Source of the DNA: Myroides phaeus
GTDB taxonomy: Bacteria > Bacteroidota > Bacteroidia > Flavobacteriales > Flavobacteriaceae
NCBI RefSeq assembly: GCF_900099675.1
Contig: NZ_FNDQ01000011.1
Coordinates: 42,581-106,580 of the forward strand
Length of the DNA: 64,000 bases
Direction: 5' to 3'
The notes beneath the pieces are model-generated. The model searched no databases, was not told the origin of the DNA, and worked only from the letters and a program-made list of their open reading frames with translations. The translations under genes were made by a program, and so were the position numbers. Position 1 is the first letter of the stretch, and each line of letters opens with the position of its first letter. Below, piece by piece: positions 1-8,706 of this stretch.

Positions 1-146
1 TCTTATACGCAGTATCTTATAGAGGTTTCTTTAAGAGCCTTCTATATAAATAATAAAGATGTTTATTTACATTTTTATAGAAAACTATCTCAATTCCTTA
101 TAAACACAGACTTTAGACTGTTTATATTAGTTTCTCAAAGGAGATT

Positions 147-245
147 GAGTCGTAATTAGCTCGCAATTAAGTCGTAATTCGTTCGCAAAAAAGGCTTTTA
201 GGTGAGGTAATTACGACTTATTTACGGTTTATTTACGACTTAATG
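147..245. repeat. 11-bp-periodic inverted-repeat element A
   Basis: The left arm is a run of consecutive 11-mers starting at 147, 158, 169 and 180 (GAGTCGTAATT, AGCTCGCAATT, AAGTCGTAATT, CGTTCGCAAAA). The right arm has 11-mers at 209, 220 and 231 (AATTACGACTT, ATTTACGGTTT, ATTTACGACTT) that are inverted copies of the left units; about 26 of 33 positions pair. The core is an A-run followed by GGC. The function is unknown. The same architecture recurs at 524, 15883 and 45314. Confidence 0.75.
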
Positions 246-523
246 TCATTGAAAACCCTTTCAATCCCTTTGCATATAAGGGGTTTCGGAGATTTGAGTA
301 CAAAAGTGGGACAGCGTTTATTGTGCAGATGATGTCATTTGATAGCAAATGATGTCAAAATAACCGCTTTGCCGATTTCTTTGTTTGGGCTATTCCTACT
401 TTTGCATTAGAAACAACAGACATTTGTTATGCTTATCACCCCAATACAAGCTTGCTAAATTCTTTGTTATCCTTGTAAAACAGTAACATTCGTTTATTAT
501 TACGCAACTTTTGTTTTAATCAT

Positions 524-633
524 AGTCGTACCATGTTCGAGACTGACACCACACAAGTTCGAGAGATGTTCGGAAAACACCCCTTGTTTCCGAGTAAATG
601 TGGGCGTTGTGTGGTACTAATGTGGTACAAGGT
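524..633. repeat. 11-bp-periodic inverted-repeat element B
   Basis: The left arm has 11-mers from 524: AGTCGTACCAT, GTTCGAGACTG (535), ACACCACACAA (546), GTTCGAGAGAT (557), GTTCGG (568). The right arm has TGTGGGCGTTG (599), TGTGGTACTAA (610) and TGTGGTACAAG (621). Right units are inverted versions of the CCACA-containing left units. The right arm shares TGTGGTACTAATGTGGTA with element D at 45383, 45 kb away. Confidence 0.75.
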
Positions 634-730
634 ATAATTAAAACCACTGAGAAACTTATGTTTAACGAGATGTTAAAGAAAGAAATTATTAGATTTTAGA
701 ATACAAAAAATAAAAAATAATAGAAAAAGG

Positions 731-766
731 CACAAAAAAAAGGATACCTTTTACAAGATATCCTTT
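731..766 (-). terminator. Terminator of the tRNA-His array
   Basis: Read on the minus strand, an 8-bp stem (AAAGGATA/TATCCTTT, 739-746 with 759-766) is followed by a T-run. It lies directly downstream of the last tRNA-His copy. Confidence 0.75.
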
Positions 767-770
767 GGTT

Positions 771-846
<76 letters not shown>

Positions 847-873
847 GTGTATATTATTTACTTTAAGAAGTTT

Positions 874-949
<76 letters not shown>

Positions 950-975
950 GTGTAAATTTTTCTTCTTAAAAAGTA

Positions 976-1051
<76 letters not shown>

Positions 1052-1078
1052 GTGTTAAACGCTTACTTAATGTAAGTT

Positions 1079-1154
<76 letters not shown>

Positions 1155-1174
1155 GTGTATCTGTTTAACGGTTG

Positions 1175-1204
1175 CAAATTTAGCGATTTTTCTATACTTG
1201 TCAA
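1175..1204 (-). promoter_or_regulatory. Promoter of the tRNA-His array
   Basis: On the minus strand, TTG (1204-1202), a 19-base spacer, then TAAATTTG (1182-1175). This matches the Bacteroidota primary sigma consensus TTG-N19/21-TAnnTTTG, and the predicted start is near 1170, just before the first tRNA. Confidence 0.85.
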
Positions 1205-1221
1205 GCTTTTTCGTAAAAAAA

Positions 1222-1938
1222 TTACACTAAATCTGCTAACGTATTGACTGCTAAATATCTTTCAACTGTAAATCCTTCTGCAAAATCTTTATTTATTAGC
1301 CTTCCCAGGTCCTGCGCACGATAAGTAATGCTATCTAAGAAGTTTTGTGAAGTGATTGGCGTGGTCGGTTCTTTCGAATTTTTATCAAAAAACTGTGTCC
1401 CATATGCCAATACAGACTCTACTTTTTTGTCCATATATCCTGTTACGTCAACAACAAAGTCTGGCTCTATGTTTTTCCACTGAATATAGTGGTAAACAAC
1501 TTTAGGTCTCCAAGCTTCTTGTGCTACTCCATCTACTGTTGTCTCAATCTTGCGCAATCCTGATAAGAAACAAGCATCAGAAACAAGTTTACTACCTTTT
1601 CCGTGGTCTATATGGCGATCGTCAATAGCGTTACACAAAACAATCTCGGGACGGTATTTACGGATCATTTTAATCACCTCTAATTGATGTTGTTCATCGT
1701 TCACAAAAAAACCATCTCTAAACGCAAGATTTTCTCTGTAATGCACCCCTAAGATTGCTGCCGCTGCGGTAGCTTCTTGGTGGCGAATTTCTGCTGAACC
1801 TCTTGTTCCAAGTTCTCCTCTTGTCAAATCGACAATAGCTACTTTTTTTCCTAAGTCTATTTCTTTTGCAATTGTTGCCCCTGCTCCCAATTCTACATCG
1901 TCTGGATGAGCACCAAAGGCTAATATATCTACTTTCAT
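1222..1938 (-). CDS. bshB1: Bacillithiol biosynthesis deacetylase BshB1
   Basis: A 238-residue LmbE/PIG-L family zinc deacetylase that removes the acetyl group from GlcNAc-malate in the second step of bacillithiol synthesis (cytoplasm). The N-terminal metal motif AHPDDVELG is at residues 10-18, and a second metal ligand lies in RHIDHGKG near residue 110. Length and the opening KVDILAFGAHPDD fit BshB1 rather than mycothiol enzymes. It stands alone between the tRNA-His array and the isochorismate synthase gene; bshA and bshC are not in the window. Confidence 0.92.
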   Translation of the reverse strand: MKVDILAFGAHPDDVELGAGATIAKEIDLGKKVAIVDLTRGELGTRGSAEIRHQEATAAAAILGVHYRENLAFRDGFFVNDEQHQLEVIKMIRKYRPEIVLCNAIDDRHIDHGKGSKLVSDACFLSGLRKIETTVDGVAQEAWRPKVVYHYIQWKNIEPDFVVDVTGYMDKKVESVLAYGTQFFDKNSKEPTTPITSQNFLDSITYRAQDLGRLINKDFAEGFTVERYLAVNTLADLV

Positions 1939-2072
1939 TCTTTGTTGTTTATTGTTATATTATATGGGTCAAGCAAAAACTGATCGTATGCTAACTTCTG
2001 ATTGACCATTCGTGCAATAAAGTACTACTACTCTATTGGCTTATACCTTCATTAACCTAAGAGTAAGATAGA

Positions 2073-3131
2073 TTAATGAAGTATTTTCTTCATTGTTGAA
2101 GATTTATTCACCGTTTCTATAAACTCACTTTGAGGATTGCTATCTTTAGTTACCCCACATCCAATATACAAATTAGCAAATCCTTGCTCAATCTCCATAC
2201 AACGCAGGTTTACATATAAATCTGTTCCTTCTATTTCTTGAGCAGCTACGTCACAATTTAATTCCCCTAAATACCCAGCGTAGTATTTTCTATTGTATCC
2301 CTCTTCTTTAAGCAAGTAATCTCTTGCTTCCGTCTTTGGCATACCACATACTGCTGGTGTAGGGTGTAATGCGTTCACAATAGGCTCTAAATTGGTTTGC
2401 TTTAAGCTTGCTTCTACAGTTGTGCAAATATGCATCACTTTAGCAGCGCGCTTTGTAAACGGTTCTGATGTAACCACGCTTGTAGCAAATGGCTTTAGTG
2501 TTTCCACAATAAAATCAGTTACATATTGCTGCTCTTCTTGCTCTTTTAAGCCCCAAGCTACTTCTTCTTGCCCGTGGTTTACTTGTGTACCAGCTAAGGC
2601 CATTGTGTGCAACTTATCTCCCTTTAGCGACAATAAACTTTCAGGTGTTGCTCCTACCCATAAACCAACTTGAGGGTGGTAAACCATTGAGCAAAATGCT
2701 GTTGGATAAGTAGAAGCTATCTTTTGAAATAAAGCACAAACATCGACAAGATCAAACGGAACTGCCTCTTTACGAGAAGGAACTACCTTTGCAAATTGTC
2801 CTTCTTCAATAGCTGCAATACATCTCGTTACTAAGCTCTCAAAAGCTTCCCCAGCTTCTCTATCTTGATAGTTTAATGTTATTTCCGGTAAATCAATTAA
2901 TTGGTTTTCAAGTTGCTCTGTCAAAATTGCTGATTCTGCCAAAGGAATAAGCAACTTAACTCCCTCGTAAAAAGGAGCTAATACAAAACCATTTTCCTCA
3001 AAAGTTTCAACTTGGTGTAAAGTGTACGTTTTCTGAAATAACCCAATCCCAACAGAAGAATTAGGTTTGCGATAAACAGCAAAAGGTTTTTTGTCAGCAA
3101 ACTGTTTCGCTAAACATTTGAATAAATACAT
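2073..3131 (-). CDS. menF: Isochorismate synthase
   Basis: A 352-residue chorismate-binding enzyme that converts chorismate to isochorismate, the entry to menaquinone synthesis (a siderophore role is possible in principle). Family motifs visible: GATPESLLSLKG near residue 157, HPTPAVCGMPK near 256 and YAGYLGEL near 284. The N-terminal part is short, as usual in flavobacteria. Its ATG overlaps the stop of the upstream thioesterase gene by one base, so the two are translationally coupled. The pairing with a hotdog thioesterase supports the menaquinone role. Confidence 0.9.
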   Translation of the reverse strand: MYLFKCLAKQFADKKPFAVYRKPNSSVGIGLFQKTYTLHQVETFEENGFVLAPFYEGVKLLIPLAESAILTEQLENQLIDLPEITLNYQDREAGEAFESLVTRCIAAIEEGQFAKVVPSRKEAVPFDLVDVCALFQKIASTYPTAFCSMVYHPQVGLWVGATPESLLSLKGDKLHTMALAGTQVNHGQEEVAWGLKEQEEQQYVTDFIVETLKPFATSVVTSEPFTKRAAKVMHICTTVEASLKQTNLEPIVNALHPTPAVCGMPKTEARDYLLKEEGYNRKYYAGYLGELNCDVAAQEIEGTDLYVNLRCMEIEQGFANLYIGCGVTKDSNPQSEFIETVNKSSTMKKILH

Positions 3132-3574
3132 TATTTCGTTTTATCTATAACTATATTAGTGATTTTACAAATAGAAACTAAGACGTCATTTTCGTCTGTA
3201 ATACGGATTTCCCACAAGTGTACCGTTCTACCTCTGTGTAGAAGTCTGGCTGTACCAATAACGTGTCCTGCACGCTTGCTTTTCACGTGATTAGCAGAGA
3301 TTTCTATTCCTCTAATTTCTTGTGTTTTAGGATCGATTAACATCAATGACGCCCCACTTCCTAAGCTTTCTGCTAAGGCAACAGAAGCACCACCGTGTAA
3401 TAATCCCATAGGTTGATGTACGCGAGGATTTACGGGCATTTTAGCCACTAAGAAATCGGGCCCTGCATCTATATATTCTATTTCTAATGTCTCCATTAAA
3501 GTGTTTTTCGACACTTCGGCATACATTTTTAATATTTCTTCTTTATTGAATTCTTTCTTTATCTTGTTGCTCAT
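3131..3574 (-). CDS. Hotdog-fold thioesterase, PaaI/MenI type
   Basis: A 147-residue single-domain hotdog thioesterase. The signature HGGASVALAESLGS (about residues 60-73) carries the catalytic acidic residue of the PaaI/YdiI class. Being directly upstream of, and one base overlapping with, isochorismate synthase suggests it hydrolyses 1,4-dihydroxy-2-naphthoyl-CoA (MenI role); this is inferred from context. A -7 box TAATTTTG lies at 3592-3599 on the same strand, so this gene opens the two-gene operon. Confidence 0.82.
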   Translation of the reverse strand: MSNKIKKEFNKEEILKMYAEVSKNTLMETLEIEYIDAGPDFLVAKMPVNPRVHQPMGLLHGGASVALAESLGSGASLMLIDPKTQEIRGIEISANHVKSKRAGHVIGTARLLHRGRTVHLWEIRITDENDVLVSICKITNIVIDKTK

Positions 3575-3591
3575 ATCCTTACAAAATTAAT

Positions 3592-3599
3592 TCTTGCTT
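3592..3599 (-). promoter_or_regulatory. -7 box of the thioesterase-menF operon
   Basis: TAATTTTG on the minus strand, a match to TAnnTTTG, 18 bases before the ATG at 3574. Confidence 0.55.
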
Positions 3600-3775
3600 A
3601 ATAACTCGGTCTTAAATTTAAAGTAAAATTAATCACGAATTCTTAAATATAACATAATTCTTAGCTTTTTCCTTTGTTTATCGACTTTAATATAGATTAT
3701 GGTCTTATAGTATTTTATATTTTTTGTACTTTTAGCCTCGCATTTACGAATGCCTTTTTAACAATACAAAACACA

Positions 3776-4348
3776 ATGGAAGATATCCAACAAGAAGTAC
3801 ATAAAGCTTACGAAGTAATTAAAAACGGCGGTATAATTCTTTACCCTACAGATACTGTTTGGGGAATTGGATGTGATGCCAGTAACCCTGAGGCTGTTAA
3901 AAAAATATATGCACTTAAGAAGCGTGCAGAATCAAAAAGTATGATTGTATTAGTAAACGGAGACCGTTTATTTCACAACATATTTCACAATGTTCCTGAG
4001 GTAGCTTGGGAAATTCTTGATTGTAGTGAAAAACCAACAACATTGATTCTTGACAATCCTAAGAATGTAGCGAAAGAAGTTGTTTCAAGCGATAATTCAT
4101 TGGGAATTCGCATTGTAAACGAACCTTTCTGTTTTAGATTAATCGAACGTATGAAACGTCCTTTAGTTTCTACTTCTGCTAATATAAGTGGAGAGCCATC
4201 ACCAAGTAATTTCAAGGAAATTTCAAAAGAGATAATTGACGGAGTTGATTATGTCGTAAATTTGCGCCGCGACGAAATGAAGTATGTAAAGCCTTCAACA
4301 ATTATTAAACTAAAAGAAAACAACCAAGTTACTATTATTAGAAAATAA
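3776..4348 (+). CDS. tsaC: L-threonylcarbamoyladenylate synthase (Sua5/TsaC/YrdC)
   Basis: Makes threonylcarbamoyl-AMP from threonine, bicarbonate and ATP for the t6A37 modification of ANN-decoding tRNAs. The family hallmark is GGIILYPTDTVWGIGCDA early in the protein, followed by KKRAESKSMIVLV and STSANISGEPSP. I start it at the ATG at 3776 (190 residues). The longer frame from 3674 adds about 34 hydrophobic, poorly conserved-looking residues across a likely promoter region. The cca gene begins 20 bases downstream, forming a tRNA-maturation pair. Confidence 0.9.
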   Translation: MEDIQQEVHKAYEVIKNGGIILYPTDTVWGIGCDASNPEAVKKIYALKKRAESKSMIVLVNGDRLFHNIFHNVPEVAWEILDCSEKPTTLILDNPKNVAKEVVSSDNSLGIRIVNEPFCFRLIERMKRPLVSTSANISGEPSPSNFKEISKEIIDGVDYVVNLRRDEMKYVKPSTIIKLKENNQVTIIRK

Positions 4349-4367
4349 TAATAGTTTTCATTTTACC

Positions 4368-5801
4368 ATGAACGAGACCCCTATATATAAAGAAGCCTTA
4401 ACACATTCGATATTTGATTATGTTTCAACAGCAGCCCAAGAATTAAATGTCGATTGCTACGTTATTGGTGGCTTTGTAAGAGACTTTTTATTAAAACGTG
4501 ATTCTAAAAAAGATATTGACATTGTTGCTGTTGGCAGTGGAATTGAATTAGCGCTGAAAGTTTCACAGCTTTTACCAAACAAACCAAAAGTTCAAGTATT
4601 TAAAAATTACGGTACTGCAATGCTTCGCTATGAAGATATTGACGTAGAATTTGTAGGTGCGCGAAAAGAGTCATATCACTTTGATAGCCGTAAACCGGTT
4701 GTGGAAGATGGTACTTTAGAAGACGACCAAAATAGACGTGATTTTACGATTAACGCCTTGGCTCTTTCTTTAAATAAAGACAACTTTGGTGCGCTTGTAG
4801 ATCCTTTTAATGGGGTTGAAGATTTAGCGAATAAAATTATACGTACTCCTCTTGATCCAGATATTACTTATTCTGATGATCCTTTGAGAATGATGCGTGC
4901 TATTCGCTTTGCTACACAGTTAGACTTTATCATTGAAGAGAAATCATTTGAATCGATTACAGCAAATCACAAGCGCTTAGAAATTATTTCTGGTGAACGT
5001 ATTGTAGATGAGTTGAATAAAATATTAATGGCGGATAAACCTTCTAAAGGATTTTTATTGCTTTATAAAACAGGACTTTTAGATTTAATCTTACCTGAAT
5101 TAACAGCGTTAAATCAAGTAGAAGAAATTGAAGGTCATACACATAAAAACAACTTCTACCACTCTCTTGAGGTAGTTGATAATATCTGTCCTAATACAGA
5201 CGATTTGTGGTTGAGATGGTCTGCTCTTTTACACGATATTGGAAAAGCACCTACAAAACGCTTTTCTAAAAAGAATGGATGGACTTTCCACGGACACGAA
5301 TTTTTAGGGGGTAAAATGGTCAAAACGATATTTACACGTTTACATATGCCATTAAACCAAAAGATGAAGTTTGTACAGAAAATGGTGGCTATGAGTTCAA
5401 GACCGATTGTCTTAGCTCAAAAAGAAGTAACGGATTCTGCTGTACGTCGTTTAGTTTTTGACGCTGGAGAAAATGTGGAAGACTTAATGACATTGTGTGA
5501 AGCAGATATTACGACTAAAAACCCTAACAAGTTCAAAAAATACCACAATAACTTCAAAATTGTAAGAGATAAGATTGTAGAGGTTGAAGAGCGCGACCAC
5601 GTGCGTAACTTCCAACCACCTATTACAGGAGAAGAGATTATGGAGATCTTTGGTTTAAAACCGTGTAGAGAGATTGGTTCTTTGAAAGAGTCTATTAAGG
5701 AAGCTATTTTAGAAGGTGTTATACCGAATGAGTACGATGCTGCTTATGATTATATGCTAAAGAAAGCTACTAAAATGGGATTAAACGTTGTCAATAAATA
5801 A
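4368..5801 (+). CDS. cca: CCA-adding enzyme / tRNA nucleotidyltransferase with HD domain
   Basis: A 477-residue class II nucleotidyltransferase that adds or repairs the 3' CCA of tRNAs. The N-terminal catalytic motif GGFVRDFLL with the metal-binding DIDIV lies at about residues 35-60, RRDFTINALAL follows near 130, and a C-terminal HD domain has HSLEVVDN and LLHDIGKAP near residues 265-300. The four tRNA-His genes and the tmRNA in this window lack an encoded CCA, so this enzyme is required. It follows tsaC closely and overlaps the longest reading frame of the heme A synthase. Confidence 0.93.
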   Translation: MNETPIYKEALTHSIFDYVSTAAQELNVDCYVIGGFVRDFLLKRDSKKDIDIVAVGSGIELALKVSQLLPNKPKVQVFKNYGTAMLRYEDIDVEFVGARKESYHFDSRKPVVEDGTLEDDQNRRDFTINALALSLNKDNFGALVDPFNGVEDLANKIIRTPLDPDITYSDDPLRMMRAIRFATQLDFIIEEKSFESITANHKRLEIISGERIVDELNKILMADKPSKGFLLLYKTGLLDLILPELTALNQVEEIEGHTHKNNFYHSLEVVDNICPNTDDLWLRWSALLHDIGKAPTKRFSKKNGWTFHGHEFLGGKMVKTIFTRLHMPLNQKMKFVQKMVAMSSRPIVLAQKEVTDSAVRRLVFDAGENVEDLMTLCEADITTKNPNKFKKYHNNFKIVRDKIVEVEERDHVRNFQPPITGEEIMEIFGLKPCREIGSLKESIKEAILEGVIPNEYDAAYDYMLKKATKMGLNVVNK

Positions 5802-5814
5802 TTTACAAAATAAT

Positions 5815-6849
5815 ATGAAAAGCTATTTTTTACCCTTAGCTAAGACTTCCCTAATATTAGTTTACTTGGTAATTTTTGCAGGAGCTGCTGTAAGGATGAC
5901 TGGTTCTGGTATGGGATGTCCAGATTGGCCAAAGTGTTTTGGTTACTACATTCCACCAACGGATATTGAAGTAATTCAATGGCACCCTAACCACGATTTT
6001 GAAAAAGGGCAAATGATTATTCACGAGAGCAGTTTGTGGAAAGCGAAAGAAACGTTTACAACAACAGATAGCTACGATGAAAGTCATTGGGAGAAATATA
6101 CACGCCACGATTATGCCGAATTTAATGCTAAGCACACGTGGACAGAATATGTTAATAGATTATGTGGTGCTTTAGCAGGTTTAGCTTGTTTAGTTATGGC
6201 TATCGCTTCTTTCTCTTTTTGGAAAACACGCAAAGGCATTACTTTAGCTTCTTGGTTAGTGGTGTTCTTAATGGGATTCCAAGCTTGGTTAGGTGCAACG
6301 GTTGTTTATTCAGTGCTTAATCCATTCAAGATTACAACGCATATGGTGATGGCTTTAGTAATTGTAGCTTTAATTATTGCTATTATTAGAGCAGCCAAAG
6401 ACCAAACAGTAATTAAACAATACGATGGTAAGTTTAGAGTACTATTAGTTATCTCGTTAATTATGACTTTAGGACAGGTAATTCTTGGAACACAAGTAAG
6501 AGAATTTATTGATGAGCAAGTGAAAGCTGGAATTGGAAATGAATACTTATGGTTAAACAATCCAACGATTGAGTTCTACATTCACAGAAGTTTCTCTTTC
6601 ATCGTTCTATTCTTAAATATGTATCTATTCTATATCAATAGAAAATTAGGATTAGGATTTGAGAAAATGAAATGGGTAATGATTTTATTAATCTTAGAAG
6701 TGTTTACAGGAGTTCTAATGTACTACGTACACTTCCCATTTGGATCACAAGCAGCACACTTAGTAATAGCATCTGTTTTGTTTGGGGTACAATTCCAATT
6801 ACTTTTAGAAGCGAGAAAATGTTACTACTGTGGTAAAAGCGAAAACTAA
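5815..6849 (+). CDS. ctaA: Heme A synthase, COX15/CtaA family
   Basis: Integral membrane enzyme oxidising the C8 methyl of heme O to a formyl group, giving heme A for cytochrome aa3 oxidases. The start GAAVRMTGSGMGCPDWPKCFG gives the conserved RxTGSGMxCPDWP motif; multiple membrane helices follow, with conserved histidines in KHTWTEYVNR, TTHM, IHRS and HFPFGSQAAHL. I use the ATG at 5815 (344 residues). The longer frame begins with TTG at 5788 and would overlap cca by 14 bases. It has the long first periplasmic loop usual in Bacteroidota. A strong bidirectional hairpin follows. Confidence 0.92.
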   Translation: MKSYFLPLAKTSLILVYLVIFAGAAVRMTGSGMGCPDWPKCFGYYIPPTDIEVIQWHPNHDFEKGQMIIHESSLWKAKETFTTTDSYDESHWEKYTRHDYAEFNAKHTWTEYVNRLCGALAGLACLVMAIASFSFWKTRKGITLASWLVVFLMGFQAWLGATVVYSVLNPFKITTHMVMALVIVALIIAIIRAAKDQTVIKQYDGKFRVLLVISLIMTLGQVILGTQVREFIDEQVKAGIGNEYLWLNNPTIEFYIHRSFSFIVLFLNMYLFYINRKLGLGFEKMKWVMILLILEVFTGVLMYYVHFPFGSQAAHLVIASVLFGVQFQLLLEARKCYYCGKSEN

Positions 6850-6867
6850 AAATAGTAATACCTATAG

Positions 6868-6906
6868 AAAAAGGGGTTATTTTACACTGTAAAATAACCC
6901 CTTTTT
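6868..6906. terminator. Bidirectional terminator between ctaA and the convergent hydrolase
   Basis: A perfect 19-bp inverted repeat (6868-6886 with 6888-6906) has A-run and T-run flanks, so it can terminate both converging transcripts. Confidence 0.9.
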
Positions 6907-6921
6907 GTTTTATATACCAGA

Positions 6922-7770
6922 TTAATTGTTCTTCGTTTCTTGAATAAACTTAGCTGTATCCTCTGCTACTTGTTGTAAGTGCTTTGGCAATTTCTTTTCT
7001 GTATAAGGGTGTTTAGCACCAAATACGTGATCTGCACCGTCAATTACATCTAAGAGTGAACTCGAAATCCATTGATGCAACAATTGTGCTTCTTTCAAAT
7101 TTACAGCCGGATCATCTGTTCCTTGTACAATTAGCGTAGGCTTCTTTAAGTGCTGTGCTGCTGTTTGTACGTTTAAGACCTTTTCATTTTCCTCATAATC
7201 CTCCCAAAAGGTAAAATAATGAGGCATTTGCTGTTTAGTACGCCCATTTTCGCTGTAAAAAACACCTTGTTCTTTCCATTCTTCAAAACGAGCACCGCGT
7301 GGAAAGCGTTTTCTAAAGTCAGATACACCTGCCCAAGTAATTACCCCTTTGACGTCTGCATTATGATAGCCTTGTAAAACAACAGCACCTCCACCTCTAC
7401 TGTGTCCTATTAAATAGACATTTGAAGCATCTACTTGAGGTAAGTTCTTATAGTGATTTATAACCTCTGTAAGATCGTTTTGTTCTTGTGTATAGGTATT
7501 GCGTCCAAAGGCCTCTAAATCGTCAAATTCAGTAGGGTTATCGATTGTTGTGCCGTTTAATGTAAAGTTGAACTTCACTACAAAACAACCAGAATTAGCA
7601 ATATAATCCATAGCAATATGCCAAGCTCCCCAATCTTTAAACCCTTTGTAACCGTGACAAAATATTACTAAAGGCAACTTATCTTCACTTGCTGGATAGG
7701 TATAATCAGACAATATCTTAGTAGATTCTGTTTGTATTATTACACTATCTTTTATCAAATTTTCTTTCAT
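6922..7770 (-). CDS. Alpha/beta-hydrolase, dienelactone hydrolase-like
   Basis: About 282 residues with the nucleophile elbow GHSRGGGA near residue 120 (Ser), an acid in IVQGTDDPAV near 220 and a His in DGADHVFGAKHPY near 248, a complete Ser-Asp-His triad order. The oxyanion region is IFCHGYKGFKDWG near residue 36. There is no signal peptide, so it is probably cytoplasmic. The substrate cannot be told from sequence. Start set at the ATG at 7770; a TTG two codons upstream is the alternative. Monocistronic, ending at a shared terminator. Confidence 0.85.
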   Translation of the reverse strand: MKENLIKDSVIIQTESTKILSDYTYPASEDKLPLVIFCHGYKGFKDWGAWHIAMDYIANSGCFVVKFNFTLNGTTIDNPTEFDDLEAFGRNTYTQEQNDLTEVINHYKNLPQVDASNVYLIGHSRGGGAVVLQGYHNADVKGVITWAGVSDFRKRFPRGARFEEWKEQGVFYSENGRTKQQMPHYFTFWEDYEENEKVLNVQTAAQHLKKPTLIVQGTDDPAVNLKEAQLLHQWISSSLLDVIDGADHVFGAKHPYTEKKLPKHLQQVAEDTAKFIQETKNN

Positions 7771-7884
7771 ACTCAATATTTATTTTAACACTCAATAGCC
7801 AGCTTTTATAATTATTTTAAAACTATAATAATTAAATTAGCTGATAAACTTATAAATTATAATCACTAATAAAAACAAGGTATT

Positions 7885-8532
7885 ATGGAAAAATGGTTTA
7901 ACACTTACCACAATTTAAGTAAATACTTAAAACTTTCATTTTTATTTGCTTTTACTCTCTTAGGTCTTACTGTAGTGAACGCCCAAGAGCAAAAGGATTT
8001 TAAAGTTAAGAATACTACTATCGAGTATCAGATTAATAAGAATACTAAAGATAGTGAATTAGAGCAAATAAAAAAAGAAGTTAATGATGAAAAGATAGCA
8101 AACCTCGTTTTCTCAGGCATAAAGCGAAATAATAAAGGGGAAATGATTGCTATTAAAACTCAATTCAAAGACGAAAGAGGTTCTTCTCAATCTAAATCAG
8201 AATACAATTCAATGGGAATTAATCCATTTTCAGTTATTATTCACCACAAAGATAATGGAGAAAAGTTTTTAGAAATAGGAGGAATCAATCCAACAAGTTC
8301 GTTTGGCTCACAAGCTGCTTTTATGCAAAACCCGTTTGGAAGTATGCTACAGGAACAAGAAAGCGAGAGTTTCTTTGCAAATGATATGATGGAGCTAATG
8401 AAGTCAATGCAAGAAGATATGCGCAACCAACAAGAGTCGTTTATGAAGCTAATGGAAGGATTTCACAAAGAAAATGATACTACAGCTGATAAGACAAATG
8501 AAGCTGTAAAAACAAAAGAGAAAAAGAAGTAA
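7885..8532 (+). CDS. Secreted protein of unknown function
   Basis: 215 residues with an N-terminal signal peptide (hydrophobic FLFAFTLLGLTVVNAQEQ, cleavage likely after NAQ). The segment from about residue 50 (charged helix DSELEQIKKEVND, then NLVFSGIKRNNKGEMIAIKTQFKD) looks like the C-terminal module of flavobacterial BlaR1/M56-type membrane proteins, but no peptidase or membrane part is present. The C-terminal third is Met/Gln/Glu-rich with a Lys-rich tail. I do not recognise a function. An IS scrap begins 22 bases after the stop codon. Confidence 0.75.
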   Translation: MEKWFNTYHNLSKYLKLSFLFAFTLLGLTVVNAQEQKDFKVKNTTIEYQINKNTKDSELEQIKKEVNDEKIANLVFSGIKRNNKGEMIAIKTQFKDERGSSQSKSEYNSMGINPFSVIIHHKDNGEKFLEIGGINPTSSFGSQAAFMQNPFGSMLQEQESESFFANDMMELMKSMQEDMRNQQESFMKLMEGFHKENDTTADKTNEAVKTKEKKK

Positions 8533-8554
8533 TCAACTTTTAAAAAAGCGAAAG

Positions 8555-8695
8555 TAGATTTGTCCCAAAAAGTTAGACACTTTTTGAGGCAAATCTAAAA
8601 TGATTAATTTTAGGGCTTTAAAATATTATTTATGTTCTGACAAACCTGTGGATGTATTGTTTAAAAACTTGTTAATCTATTTTAGGACTAGTCAT
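8555..8695. mobile_element. Short IS3-family remnant (two ends only)
   Basis: About 141 bp keeping only both ends of the IS found at 53555-54511. The left end has GTCCCAAAAAGTTAGACACT and the right end has TTTTAGGACTAGTC, but no transposase sequence lies between them. The ends have drifted and I see no convincing target-site duplication. It could be an internal deletion derivative or a MITE-like element. Confidence 0.65.
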
Positions 8696-8706
8696 GCAGT
8701 ACTATT

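Larger units (their letters stand above)
1..730. other. Intergenic region without a gene, carrying two inverted-repeat elements
   Basis: No reading frame here looks like a protein. The stretch holds two long imperfect inverted repeats, listed separately at 147-245 and 524-633. Between them, at about 327-357, a short motif GATGTCA occurs twice around CATTTG/CAAATG, which may be a smaller relative. The rest is AT-rich spacer downstream of the tRNA-His array. Confidence 0.6.

Noticed and set aside
3674..3775. N-terminal extension of the Sua5/TsaC protein
   Set aside because: It is hydrophobic and unlike family N-termini; the ATG at 3776 gives the normal start.
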